Assembly (NCBI GenBank): GCA_017881445.1
Contig: JADGQX010000015.1
Span: 1 to 36,696, forward strand
Direction: 5' to 3'
Source: Gemmatimonadota bacterium
GTDB lineage: Bacteria; Gemmatimonadota; Gemmatimonadetes; Longimicrobiales; RSA9
DNA length: 36,696 bases
Each line of letters opens with the position of its first letter. Within the stretch, counting starts at the first letter, position 1. Shown in pieces: positions 24,511-34,006 of the stretch. A program made the translations under genes and the position numbers. A model generated the notes under the pieces. The model made no database searches, was not told the origin of the DNA, and was given only the letters and a program-made list of their open reading frames with translations.

Positions 24511-24921
24511 ATGCGAAAGGCACTGGGAGGGATCGGGGTGGCGCTGCTGATGGGGCTCGTGGGCACGGTGAGTGCATCGGCGCAGGCACCGAAGGCTGCG
24601 GGGCACCTGGTCGTGGTGAAGATGGTGGAGGTGGCGGGGCAGCAGTTCCGCTTCGAGCCGGCGAGCATCACGGTTCAGCCGGGGGACACGGTGCGCTGGC
24701 TCCAGGAATCGGTGGCGCCGCACAACGTCCAGTTCGAATCGAAGCCGAAGGGTGCGCGGCTGGGCGGCGCGGACATGGGCGGCTACCTCACCTCGAAGGG
24801 CGAGGCGTACCAGCTGGTGATCGATGGGCGCTTCCCGTTGGGCACCTATGGCTACCTGTGCACGCCGCACGGGCCGATGGGTATGAAGGGCACGATGACG
24901 GTCGCGGCATCCGCCCCCTAG
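24511..24921 (+). CDS. Secreted cupredoxin (plastocyanin-like blue copper protein)
   Basis: A 136-residue protein with a signal peptide (cleavage near SASAQA, about 26). The cupredoxin fold shows FRFEPASITVQPGDTVRW, then the first copper ligand H71 in APHNVQF. C117, H120 and M123 follow in the ligand loop GYLCTPHGPMGMKG. These four residues make a type 1 copper site, so it should shuttle single electrons in the periplasm. AAGGAG lies seven bases before ATG 24511. It is directly upstream of the mono-heme cytochrome-barrel gene (65-base gap). That placement suggests the two work in one electron-transfer chain; this is an inference from position. Confidence 0.9.
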   Translation: MRKALGGIGVALLMGLVGTVSASAQAPKAAGHLVVVKMVEVAGQQFRFEPASITVQPGDTVRWLQESVAPHNVQFESKPKGARLGGADMGGYLTSKGEAYQLVIDGRFPLGTYGYLCTPHGPMGMKGTMTVAASAP

Positions 24922-24986
24922 GAGGCGGTACCCAGGCGCGCGACGAACCAGGGCGGACCGATATCGCCCAAGCGAGGGAGGGTCTC

Positions 24987-26414
24987 ATGGTTCGGACTCG
25001 TCGTTGGCTGGTCGTCGTTGCAGTACCCGTTGTGGCGGGCCTCTTGCCGGGCCCGGCGGTCGGAGCCGGTGTCCCGGCGGCGCCCGGCGCGCACGCCGGG
25101 CTCTGGCGAGGCGGGCGGGCGGTGGCACTGCGGGATGCGCCGGATGCTCCGATCCCGAGCTTTTCGCGGCAGACGCGGCTGCCATGCACCGCGTGTCACA
25201 CGACGTTCCCGCAGCTCACCGCGTTCGGCCGGCTGTTCAAGCTCAACGGCTACACGCTCACGGGAATCGAGCAGATCCGGTCGCAGCTGGACACCTCCCA
25301 GGCGCCCGTGCTGGCGCTGGACCTGATCCCCCCCGTGTCCGTGATGGCGGAGGCGGCCGTGTCGCACGTTTCGGAGGCGCCGGCCGGGACGCAGAACGAC
25401 CAGGTCGACTTCCCCCAGCAGCTCAGCCTCTTCATAGGCGAGGCCATCACGCCCAAGCTCGGCACCTTCCTGCAGTTCACGTACACGGCGGCGGATGGCG
25501 CCCTGGGCTGGGACAACGCGGACATCCGCTTTGCCAACCACACCACCTTCGCGTCGCAGCCGCTGATCTTCGGGATCACGCTGAACAACAACCCGACGGT
25601 GCAGGACGTGTGGAACACGGTGCCGGCCTGGGGCTTCCCGTTCGCGAGCTCGTCGGTGGTGCCGACGCCGGCGGCGGCGACCATGGTGGACGGTGGGCTG
25701 GGCCAGCGGGTGGCGGGGCTGGGCGCCTACGGCTTCTGGAACAACCTGCTCTATGCGGAGCTGAGCGTATACCGCTCGGCGCCGCAGGGCGGGCCGCACC
25801 CGGCGGACTCCACCTCCACGAGCACGATCCGGGGCGTGGCGCCGTACTGGCGCGTGGCGCTCAACCGGCAGTCGGGAGCGCAGAGCTTCGAGGTGGGCAC
25901 CTACGGCATGCAGGTGAAGCAGTACCCGGAGGGTGTAGCGGGCCCGACCGACCGGTTCCGCGACATCGCCTTCGATGCCCAGTACCAAGTGGAGTCCGGG
26001 CCGACGCTGGTGGCGCTGCACGGCACCTGGATCGACGAGAGCCAGACGCTGGACGCGACGGCGGGGGCGGGTGGCGCCGACAACGTGGTGGACCACCTGC
26101 GGACGCTGCGGGCGGACGGGTCGCTCTTCTGGCCCCAACGCCGGTTGGGGGCGACGCTCGGCTTCTTCACCACCAGCGGCGACGCCGACGCGGGGCTCTA
26201 CCCGGCGGCGGCCGTCAGCGGCAGCGGTACGGGGTCGCCCAACAGCACCGGGCTCATCGGCCAGTTCGACTTCAATCCGTGGCTGAACACGCGCTTCTCG
26301 GCCCAGTACGTCTGGTACGGCAAGTTCAACGGCGCGAGCACGAATTATGACGGCTCGGGCCGGAACGCGTCGGCCAACAACACGCTCTACCTGGTGGCCT
26401 GGTTGGTGTTCTGA
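24987..26414 (+). CDS. Mono-heme cytochrome fused to a predicted outer-membrane barrel (Cyc2-like)
   Basis: A 475-residue exported protein. A hydrophobic signal segment at about 7-28 is followed by SFSRQTRLPCTACHTTFPQL, with one covalent haem motif C67-T-A-C-H71. FGRLFKLNGYTLTG follows immediately. The remaining about 380 residues are alternating aromatic/polar strands with turns (QLSLFIGEAITPKLGTFLQF, FNPWLNTRFSAQYVWYG). They end in a terminal Phe (LYLVAWLVF), as outer-membrane beta-barrels do. This architecture, one N-terminal haem plus a porin, is that of Cyc2-type fused cytochromes, which move electrons across the outer membrane in iron oxidisers. Similar proteins without proven function are widespread, so the role is inferred. 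ATG 24987 has GAGGGAGGG upstream; the track start at 24858 lies in the cupredoxin gene. Confidence 0.75.
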   Translation: MVRTRRWLVVVAVPVVAGLLPGPAVGAGVPAAPGAHAGLWRGGRAVALRDAPDAPIPSFSRQTRLPCTACHTTFPQLTAFGRLFKLNGYTLTGIEQIRSQLDTSQAPVLALDLIPPVSVMAEAAVSHVSEAPAGTQNDQVDFPQQLSLFIGEAITPKLGTFLQFTYTAADGALGWDNADIRFANHTTFASQPLIFGITLNNNPTVQDVWNTVPAWGFPFASSSVVPTPAAATMVDGGLGQRVAGLGAYGFWNNLLYAELSVYRSAPQGGPHPADSTSTSTIRGVAPYWRVALNRQSGAQSFEVGTYGMQVKQYPEGVAGPTDRFRDIAFDAQYQVESGPTLVALHGTWIDESQTLDATAGAGGADNVVDHLRTLRADGSLFWPQRRLGATLGFFTTSGDADAGLYPAAAVSGSGTGSPNSTGLIGQFDFNPWLNTRFSAQYVWYGKFNGASTNYDGSGRNASANNTLYLVAWLVF

Positions 26415-26440
26415 TCGGGGGGCGCGGCAGGGGAGGGCGG

Positions 26441-26480
26441 AAAAAAGGGGCGCCCGGGCGATTCGCCCGGGCGCCCTTTC
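26441..26480. terminator. Bidirectional terminator between convergent genes
   Basis: A perfect 13-bp stem GGGCGCCCGGGCG/CGCCCGGGCGCCC (26448-26460 with 26464-26476) has an ATT loop. TTTCTT follows on the + side. AAAAAA at 26441-26446 becomes a T-run for transcription coming from the - strand. It serves both the cytochrome-barrel gene and the ppiD-like gene. Confidence 0.9.
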
Positions 26481-26498
26481 TTCCGCTCGGCCGCCGCC

Positions 26499-28328
26499 TC
26501 AGAGTCCGGCGTTGGCCGTGGTGTCCTTGGCGGGGCGCAGCACCTTGTCCCGATTGTCCACGATCTTGGCGGTCTGGCGCAGCGCGACCAGGAACTGCTG
26601 CCAGCGCTGCTCCGCCAGCGCCTGCGTCATGCGCGTGCGCTCGATCTCCTTCTGCTGGTCGAACTCCTGGCGGTTCGCCGGCTGCTTCTCGACCGTCTGG
26701 ACGACGAAGAGAATGTCGCTGGCCTCGACGACGCCGCTGACCTGGCCGGGGTTCAGCCCGAAGGCCGTGCCCACCGCCGCGTTGGCCTGGCCGAGCCCGG
26801 GGACGAAGTCGCGGTGGGTGAACGGACCGGCATCCCGCACCTGGAGGCCGTGCGTGGCCGCCACCTGGTCCAGGCTCTGGCCGGCGCGGATCTGGTCCAC
26901 GATCTGGCGAGCCAGGTCCCGCTCCCGCTCCAGCTTCTTCTGCAGCATGAGCACGGTGCGGATCGTGGGCGTGGCGGCCTGCAGCGGCTCCGTGCCCGCC
27001 TGCGTGCGGCTGACCAGCTCGAGCGTGTAGAAGGCGTTGGGACTCTCGAAAACCTGGCTGACTTCCTTGGGCTGCGCGTCGCCGAAGACCCAGTCCACCC
27101 CCTCGTCCACGCGGCCTACGCCCGGGATCGATGGGATTTCCTTGGTCAGGTTCGCGCTGCGCGGCGTGAGCCCCATGCGCTGGCCGACGTCCGCCAGCGG
27201 CCGGAGCTCGCCCTGCTTCTCCATGGTGTCGGCCCGCGCCAGCAGTTGGTCGAGGTGGGCGCCCGCGACGGTGACCGGCAGCAGGATGTGACGCGCCTTC
27301 GCCTCGTCCGCGGTCCGACTCTCCACCTCGATCAGGTGGTAGCCGAACTGCGTCAGCACCGGGTCACTCAGCTGGTTCAGGGGCAGCGAGAACACGGCCT
27401 GCTCGAAGGCCGGCACCGTCTGCCCCTTCTTGATCGCACCCAGCTCGCCGCCCTGCGCGGCAGAGCCCGGGTCCTTGGACACCTTCTTCGCCATCTCGGC
27501 GAAGTCGGCGCCCGCCGCGATCTGCTTCTTGACGGCCAGCAACGAGTCGCGCACCGCGGCCGTGTCTGCCGCCGTCGGCTCCTTGGCAATGGCCAGCGCC
27601 ACCACCCGGGCCACCGCCGGGCGCTGGAAGTCGTTCTTGTGCTTGTCGTAGTAGGCGGAGATCTCCGCGTCCGAAACGCTCACCTGGTTGTCGGCCACCA
27701 GCGCCCGCGGATCCAGCGCGATGAAGCGGATCCTGGCCGTCTCGTGTGCGTCCCGCCACATCGACCAGAGGTAGCTGTCCGGCACGTACACGCCCGACGT
27801 CACCTGGTAGTACAGCTTGCTGCGCGGAATCACGTCCCGGTAGTACGCCTCCAGCTGCAGCAGCAGCGTGTTGTCCACCGCCGGCGACGCCAGGAACTGC
27901 TGGTACTTGTGGATGTCGAACTGACCGTTGGTCTGGAAGGCCTTGTTCTCCTGGAACTCCGGCGGCGGTGCATACTTGGCCGCTTCCCGGACCTCCTCGT
28001 CCGTGACCTTGATCCCCCGGCGGTCCAGCTCCTGCCCGATCAGCTTCTGCATCACGATCTGGTTCCAGGCCGCGTCTTCCAACTGCTTGTTCACCGCCGA
28101 GGTGATCGGGTCCTGCCGCGACCGCTGCTCCTGGTCGTACAGGTTGCGGTACGTCGAGTTGAACTCCTCGTACGAGACCGGCAGGCCGTTGACCTTGCCC
28201 AGCACGCCGGGCCCGCCCTTGCCCCGGCCGGCGATGTCCATCCCCCAGCCAAACACCATGAGACCCACGAAGGCGACCGAGGTGATGATCATGATCACCT
28301 TCATGTTGTCCCGCATCTGACGCATCAT
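26499..28328 (-). CDS. PpiD/SurA-like peptidyl-prolyl isomerase, membrane-anchored
   Basis: This is the only - strand gene. The 609-residue protein has one N-terminal membrane helix (about 10-29: VIMIITSVAFVGLMVFGWGM) and a SurA/PpiD-type chaperone domain (KVNGLPVSYEEFNSTYRNLY onward). A parvulin rotamase domain follows at about 238-338 (DPGSAAQGGELGAIKKG, VPAFEQAVFSLPLNQLSDPV, FGYHLIEV), and a second, degenerate parvulin-like region lies in the C-terminal half. It should help fold newly exported proteins in the periplasm. I start at ATG 28328: the track start TTG 28385 lies inside the -10 box of a good promoter. It is convergent with the cytochrome-barrel gene and divergent from the TPR gene. 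Confidence 0.88.
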   Translation of the reverse strand: MMRQMRDNMKVIMIITSVAFVGLMVFGWGMDIAGRGKGGPGVLGKVNGLPVSYEEFNSTYRNLYDQEQRSRQDPITSAVNKQLEDAAWNQIVMQKLIGQELDRRGIKVTDEEVREAAKYAPPPEFQENKAFQTNGQFDIHKYQQFLASPAVDNTLLLQLEAYYRDVIPRSKLYYQVTSGVYVPDSYLWSMWRDAHETARIRFIALDPRALVADNQVSVSDAEISAYYDKHKNDFQRPAVARVVALAIAKEPTAADTAAVRDSLLAVKKQIAAGADFAEMAKKVSKDPGSAAQGGELGAIKKGQTVPAFEQAVFSLPLNQLSDPVLTQFGYHLIEVESRTADEAKARHILLPVTVAGAHLDQLLARADTMEKQGELRPLADVGQRMGLTPRSANLTKEIPSIPGVGRVDEGVDWVFGDAQPKEVSQVFESPNAFYTLELVSRTQAGTEPLQAATPTIRTVLMLQKKLERERDLARQIVDQIRAGQSLDQVAATHGLQVRDAGPFTHRDFVPGLGQANAAVGTAFGLNPGQVSGVVEASDILFVVQTVEKQPANRQEFDQQKEIERTRMTQALAEQRWQQFLVALRQTAKIVDNRDKVLRPAKDTTANAGL

Positions 28329-28384
28329 CGGACGACTGCTCCCGCCGGCGTGGGCGTGTTCGGAGTCGAGTTGGGAAACAGGCA

Positions 28385-28413
28385 AATCTAGCGAGCCTCC
28401 GGAAGACTTTCAA
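28385..28413 (-). promoter_or_regulatory. Promoter of the ppiD-like gene
   Basis: On the - strand, TTGAAA (28413-28408) and TAGATT (28390-28385) are 17 bases apart. They give a start near 28378 and a leader of about 50 bases. This position rules out the longer ORF start at 28385. Confidence 0.65.
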
Positions 28414-28460
28414 CCCGCACCGGCGCATGAGGTTCCCCCGCCCCGGGCGGGACGTGCGCG

Positions 28461-28490
28461 TTGACATCCCCGCGCGGCGCGCCATATCTT
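28461..28490 (+). promoter_or_regulatory. Promoter of the TPR-aroQ-acc unit
   Basis: A perfect TTGACA (28461-28466) and TATCTT (28485-28490) are 18 bases apart. The gene starts at 28541 with GGAG nine bases before it. The promoter is divergent from that of the ppiD-like gene; the two -35 boxes lie 47 bases apart. Confidence 0.7.
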
Positions 28491-28540
28491 GCCTTCTCGC
28501 CCTAGAGCCCGTTAGCCCTTGATCCCCGTGGAGTTGGGCG

Positions 28541-30610
28541 ATGGCCGAGTCCCACCGCGACGAAATCGCCAAGCTGGAATCCATGTACGCCGCGAATCCG
28601 GAGGGGCGTGTCTTCACGCACCTCGCCGAGGCGTATCGAAAGGCCGGCGACCTGGTCCGGGCCCGTGAGGTGCTCGAGGACGGGCTGCGCCGGCACGCTG
28701 ATTCCGCGAGCGGCTTCGTCGTCCTCGGCCGGGTGATGCAGGACCTCGACCAGCCGACGGAAGCGGCAGGCGCCTTCGCGCGGGTGCTCGATCTGGACCC
28801 CGAAAACCGCGTGGCGCTACGAGCTCTCGGCGATCTCGCCCATGCGGCCGGCCGCACCGACGCAGCCCTCGCCCATTTCGAGCAGCTTCTCGTCCTCGAC
28901 CCTTCCGACGAGGCCGTCGAGGCACTGGTGACGGAGATCAAACGGGCAGCGGCCGCCGCGCCTGCCGCTGCCGTCGAGGAGCGTGGCGCCTCGCATCCCG
29001 TCGCCATGGAGGGATACCAGGCCACGTCGTATCAGTCGGAGGGCGAGGCTGCGACCGTGTCCTTCGAGGAAGCCGCACCGCCCGCGCCCGCGGCCGAGGC
29101 GGCCCCCGCGGCGGAAGTCGCGCCGCCGGTCTTCGACCTGGGGGGCCTGGCTGCCGCGGTGGAAGCCTCGCCGGCAGGCGCGCCCGAGCCCGCGGCGGAG
29201 CTGCCGTCGCTGGACGTTAGCTGGCCCGCGCCCGCCGGGGAGGATGAAGCCGCCTGGGCCGCGCCCGGGGGCGAGGCCGCTCCCGCGGCGGAGGCTGCCG
29301 CAGAGGCCGACGCGAGCGTGGTCGCGGAGCAGCCGCAGCCGGAGCAGGAGGCGCCGCAGACGCCGGAGCTCCCCGCCGCCGAATCCCCCGCGCCGCCCGC
29401 CTGGGGCCTGGCCGGTGAGGAAGCGGAAGGCCCGGTCGGCCCGGCCGGCGAAGAGCCGGCCGAGCTGGTGACCGAGACCATGGCCGAGCTCTACCGCAGC
29501 CAGGGCCACCTGGAGCGGGCGGCCGAGGTCTACCGCGCCCTTCTGCGGCAGCGCCCCGGCGACGAGCAGCTCGAGCGCAAGCTGCTGGAGGTCGAGCTGG
29601 CGATCCTGGCGCCGGAGCCGGTCGCGGACGCCGCCCCGGACGCGACGCCCGAGGCGGCTCCTGCGCCTTCGGAGGGATTCACGCCCGAGGAGCCCGAGGA
29701 CTTCGCCGCCGCGGCCGTGGAGGTGGTGGAGTCGCTCGCTCCTGCCGCGGAGGAGCCGCCGGAGTCGGCCCCGCTGGAGCCAATGACCGCGGAGGCCGTC
29801 GTGCCCGAGCCCGAGGTGGCTGAGCCCGGCTTCGCCGCGCCGGCCCTGGACGGGGAAGGCGCCGGCCTCACCGAGCTGCCCGAGGGTGCGGTCTGGGAGG
29901 AGCCGGTGCCCGCGGTGGAGTCGTTCGGCTACGCCGCCCTGGAGGCGGAGTCGTCGGTGGCCGAGGAGCCGTGGACGGATGCGGTGGTCGAGGAAGTCGC
30001 GCCGGCGGAAGCGCCGGAGCCGGTGTGGATGGGTGGCGGGGACGTGCCGGTCGAGGAGCCGACGCCGTACGCCTGGGAGGCGGGGCCGGCCGAGGAGGAC
30101 GCCGGGCCGCCGGTATCCGCGTACCTGCACGGCCTGCTGTCCTGGCGGCTCACGGTGGCGCCGGCCTGGGCGTCGTCGGAGCCCGCCGCGCCGGTGGAGG
30201 AGACGGGGTACTACGAGGCGCCGCCGGAGCCCGTGACCGACTGGACGGCGTCGCCCGAAAGCTACGAGCCGTACGTGCCGCCGCAGGAGTACGAGGCGCC
30301 GGGCTTCGAGACGTCGCCGCCCTACGAGGCGCCGGCATGGACCGGGTCCGCGCCCGAGCCGGCCGCGCCGACGTGGGCCGACGAGGCTGCGGCGGAGCCG
30401 TGGACGTCCGAGCCGAGTCTGCCGGTGGAACCCGTGGAGCCTGCGGCCACCGAGGACCTGGCCTGGCTGACGGGCCCGGACGGCCTGGCGCCGGAGGCGC
30501 CGGTGCAGCCCGCGGCGCCTGCGCCCCCCGGGCCGGATGCGCCGGAGGCGCCGGGCGACGACGACGACCTGGAGATGTTCCGGGCGTGGCTCCAGAGCCT
30601 GAAGAAGTGA
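28541..30610 (+). CDS. TPR protein with long disordered Ala/Pro/Glu region and conserved C-terminal helix
   Basis: A 689-residue protein without a signal peptide. TPR units fill about 1-130 ([47 protein letters not shown]). A further TPR at about 308-345 reads [26 protein letters not shown]. The rest, over 400 residues, is a low-complexity Ala/Pro/Glu region. It includes a Tyr-rich stretch near 560-620 with recurring Y-E-A/P-P. The protein ends in [17 protein letters not shown], an acidic patch followed by an amphipathic helix. I recall that ending from other TPR proteins in deep-branching bacteria, so it may be a binding motif. No enzyme domain is present. It overlaps aroQ by four bases (GTGA), so they share a transcript. 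Function unknown; a scaffold is likely. Confidence 0.85.
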   Translation: MAESHRDEIAKLESMYAANPEGRVFTHLAEAYRKAGDLVRAREVLEDGLRRHADSASGFVVLGRVMQDLDQPTEAAGAFARVLDLDPENRVALRALGDLAHAAGRTDAALAHFEQLLVLDPSDEAVEALVTEIKRAAAAAPAAAVEERGASHPVAMEGYQATSYQSEGEAATVSFEEAAPPAPAAEAAPAAEVAPPVFDLGGLAAAVEASPAGAPEPAAELPSLDVSWPAPAGEDEAAWAAPGGEAAPAAEAAAEADASVVAEQPQPEQEAPQTPELPAAESPAPPAWGLAGEEAEGPVGPAGEEPAELVTETMAELYRSQGHLERAAEVYRALLRQRPGDEQLERKLLEVELAILAPEPVADAAPDATPEAAPAPSEGFTPEEPEDFAAAAVEVVESLAPAAEEPPESAPLEPMTAEAVVPEPEVAEPGFAAPALDGEGAGLTELPEGAVWEEPVPAVESFGYAALEAESSVAEEPWTDAVVEEVAPAEAPEPVWMGGGDVPVEEPTPYAWEAGPAEEDAGPPVSAYLHGLLSWRLTVAPAWASSEPAAPVEETGYYEAPPEPVTDWTASPESYEPYVPPQEYEAPGFETSPPYEAPAWTGSAPEPAAPTWADEAAAEPWTSEPSLPVEPVEPAATEDLAWLTGPDGLAPEAPVQPAAPAPPGPDAPEAPGDDDDLEMFRAWLQSLKK

Positions 30611-31065
30611 GGATCGCGGTCCTGCACGGACCTAACCTCAACCTTCTGGGCACGCGGGAGCCGGAGGTCTACGGGCGGGAGACGCTGGCCGGGATCGACG
30701 AGCGCATTCGTGCGCTCGCGGCGGAGCTGGGGATCGAGGTCGAGACGTACCAGTCCAATGTGGAAGGTGCGCTCATCGACCGCATCCACGAGCTGGCCGG
30801 CCGCGTGGACGGTTTCCTGATCAATGCGGGCGCTTACACCCACACGAGCATCGCGCTGCTGGATGCGCTCGTCGGGGTCGGGCGCCCGTTCGTCGAAGTG
30901 CATCTTTCCAACATCCATGGGCGGGAGGCGTTCCGCCGGCGCTCCTTGCTTGCGCCGCGCGCGGCCGGCATCGTCATGGGCTTCGGCGCCGACAGCTACC
31001 TGCTGGGGCTGCGGGGACTGACGCTGCGGTTGCGGGCGGACGCACGTGGAACGGAGGAGGCTTGA
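30607..31065 (+). CDS. aroQ: Type II 3-dehydroquinate dehydratase
   Basis: AroQ converts 3-dehydroquinate to 3-dehydroshikimate in aromatic amino acid synthesis. The 152-residue length is that of the dodecameric type II enzyme. The motif [17 protein letters not shown] (7-23) holds the flexible-loop arginine R17 and catalytic tyrosine Y22. NAGAYTHTS (73-81) and [15 protein letters not shown] (97-111) supply the substrate-binding Asn and His residues and catalytic H99. The start is GTG 30607, overlapping the TPR stop, much later than the long track ORF, which is a shadow of the TPR gene. The stop shares one base with accB. Confidence 0.96.
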   Translation: MRIAVLHGPNLNLLGTREPEVYGRETLAGIDERIRALAAELGIEVETYQSNVEGALIDRIHELAGRVDGFLINAGAYTHTSIALLDALVGVGRPFVEVHLSNIHGREAFRRRSLLAPRAAGIVMGFGADSYLLGLRGLTLRLRADARGTEEA

Positions 31066-31766
31066 TGGCGGGGACGGGACGACGGAAGTCCGGGGGACAC
31101 GGGACGACCGCCGGGGCGGGAGCGGGGGCGGGGCAGGGTGAGGCGCCGCCGCGGACCGGACGCGCCGGACGGGGCGGCGCGGGCCCGGCGGCGGCAGGCG
31201 AGCCGCGCAACGGGCGGTCCCGCGAGCGGGCTTCCGCGCGAGCCGCGGCGGCGAGCAGCCTCGAGGAACCTGTGGCGGGGGGGCACGCCATGATCGACCT
31301 GGAGTTCCTGCGCGGCCTGATCGGCGCGGTGGATGCCAGTGGCATCGACTCGATCGAGATCACGCGCGCCGGCACGCGCATCCGCATCTCCAAGACGCCG
31401 CCGCCGGCGCCGGCCGGGGTGTCCGTCCAGGGAATGCCGGCCGTGATGAGCGCGCCGCCCCTGCAGCAGCCCGCGTCGGCGGCGCCGGCGCCGGCCGAGG
31501 AGCCCTCGGTGCGGACGGACCTGCTGGAGATCAAGTCTCCCATGGTGGGTACCTTCTATCGTTCGCCGGCGCCGGAGGCGCCGTCCTACGTGGAGGTGGG
31601 CAGCCAGGTGACGAAGGGCCAGACGCTCTGCATCCTCGAGGCGATGAAGCTCATGAACGAGCTCGAGTCCGAGGTGGAGGGGATCGTGCGGGCAGTGCTG
31701 GTGGAGAACGCGGAGCCGGTCGAGTTCGGGCAGGTGCTCTTCCGGGTCGAGCCGACGGAGCGATAA
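31065..31766 (+). CDS. accB: Biotin carboxyl carrier protein of acetyl-CoA carboxylase
   Basis: AccB carries the biotin that AccC carboxylates for malonyl-CoA and fatty acid synthesis. The biotinylation site is K195 in LEAMKLMNE, inside the barrel-sandwich domain (about 155-233), preceded by a Pro/Ala linker. Family members usually begin like [14 protein letters not shown]. Here that methionine is residue 76 (ATG 31290). The upstream ATG 31065 overlaps the aroQ stop and has a strong GGAGGAGG site four bases before it, so I keep it. This gives a 75-residue Gly/Ala/Arg-rich extension. ATG 31290 is the alternative, with a weaker GGGGGG site. The final protein would be 233 or 158 residues. Confidence 0.9.
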   Translation: MAGTGRRKSGGHGTTAGAGAGAGQGEAPPRTGRAGRGGAGPAAAGEPRNGRSRERASARAAAASSLEEPVAGGHAMIDLEFLRGLIGAVDASGIDSIEITRAGTRIRISKTPPPAPAGVSVQGMPAVMSAPPLQQPASAAPAPAEEPSVRTDLLEIKSPMVGTFYRSPAPEAPSYVEVGSQVTKGQTLCILEAMKLMNELESEVEGIVRAVLVENAEPVEFGQVLFRVEPTER

Positions 31767-31773
31767 TCGAGGC

Positions 31774-31791
31774 GCGGCGCCCTGGCGCCGC
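31774..31791 (+). terminator. GC-only hairpin between accB and accC
   Basis: GCGGCGCC (31774-31781) and GGCGCCGC (31784-31791) form an 8-bp inverted repeat starting 8 bases after the accB stop. No T-run follows. It may slow or partly end transcription, or stabilise the accB message. Confidence 0.4.
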
Positions 31792-31893
31792 CGGTCCGCA
31801 GCTCCGCCCCCGCTCGCCCCTCGCCTCGTGTGCGACGGCGCGCGGGGGCGGGGAGCGTCCGGCGGCGGCGCCCGGTCCCGCGCCGTTCCACGC

Positions 31894-31899
31894 GATAAT
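31894..31899 (+). promoter_or_regulatory. Possible -10 box of accC
   Basis: GATAAT lies six bases before ATG 31906 and there is no ribosome-binding site, so accC may have its own leaderless start. The -35 region is not convincing. Confidence 0.35.
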
Positions 31900-31905
31900 G
31901 GTGCA

Positions 31906-33263
<1,358 letters not shown>

Positions 33264-33267
<4 letters not shown>

Positions 33268-33986
33268 GACTCGACGTCGCCTTCACGCCCGGGGAGCTGC
33301 CGCCGCCGGCGGTACTGGTCGATCAGACGGTCGTGGTCATCGACGTGCTGCGCGCCACCAGCACCATGGTCGAGGCACTGGCCAACGACGCCCGCGGCAT
33401 CACCGCGGTGGCCACCACCGAAGAGGCCGTGCGCATTGCCCAGAACATCGGCCGGGACGGCGCGCTGCTGACCGGCGAGCGCAAGTGCGTGCGCATCGAG
33501 GGGTTCGACCTGGGCAACTCGCCACTCGAGTTCACGGCGGAGCGCGTGGCGGGGCGGCAGCTCATCATGACCACCACCAACGGCACCGCGGCGCTGGCGG
33601 CGGTGACGGCTTCCCGGCGCGTGCTGATCGCGTCGCTGCTGAACGTGGATGCCGTGGCACGCGAGCTGGCCGTGGACGACGAGTCCATCACGCTGGTCTG
33701 CGCCGGCCGGGAAGGGCGTTTCGCGCTCGAGGACGCCATCTGCGCGGGTACCCTGGCCCTGCGCCTTTACCGCCGGCTCGGCCGGCGCCGCAACTGGAGC
33801 GACGCGGCGCTGGCGGCGGCGCAGCTGGCCCGGCGCTATCTTCCGTCCGTTGAGCGCACCCTGCGGCGCACGGCGGCGGGGCGGCAGCTCATGGAGCTGG
33901 GGCTGGGCGCCGACGTGACCTACTGCGCGCAGCTCGATCACTACGACGTGGTACCGAAGGTCCGCGACCGCCAGGTCGTGCTGTAG
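33264..33986 (+). CDS. comB: 2-phosphosulfolactate phosphatase family protein (ComB-like)
   Basis: A 240-residue protein of the ComB family, named for dephosphorylating 2-phosphosulfolactate in coenzyme M synthesis. Motifs seen are [13 protein letters not shown] (23-35), [20 protein letters not shown] (71-90), MTTTNGT (102-108) and [18 protein letters not shown]. Many bacteria that do not make coenzyme M carry this family, so the true substrate here is uncertain. No other coenzyme M or sulfolactate gene is near. It starts at ATG 33264, overlapping the accC stop by four bases, and is followed 20 bases later by ftsK. Confidence 0.88.
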
Positions 33987-34006
33987 CACCCGCGGAGGGG
34001 TTGGCG

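Noticed and set aside
28329-28385. N-terminal extension of the ppiD-like protein from TTG 28385
   Set aside because: The extension begins inside the -10 box of a good promoter and adds residues before the expected cytoplasmic start; ATG 28328 fits better.
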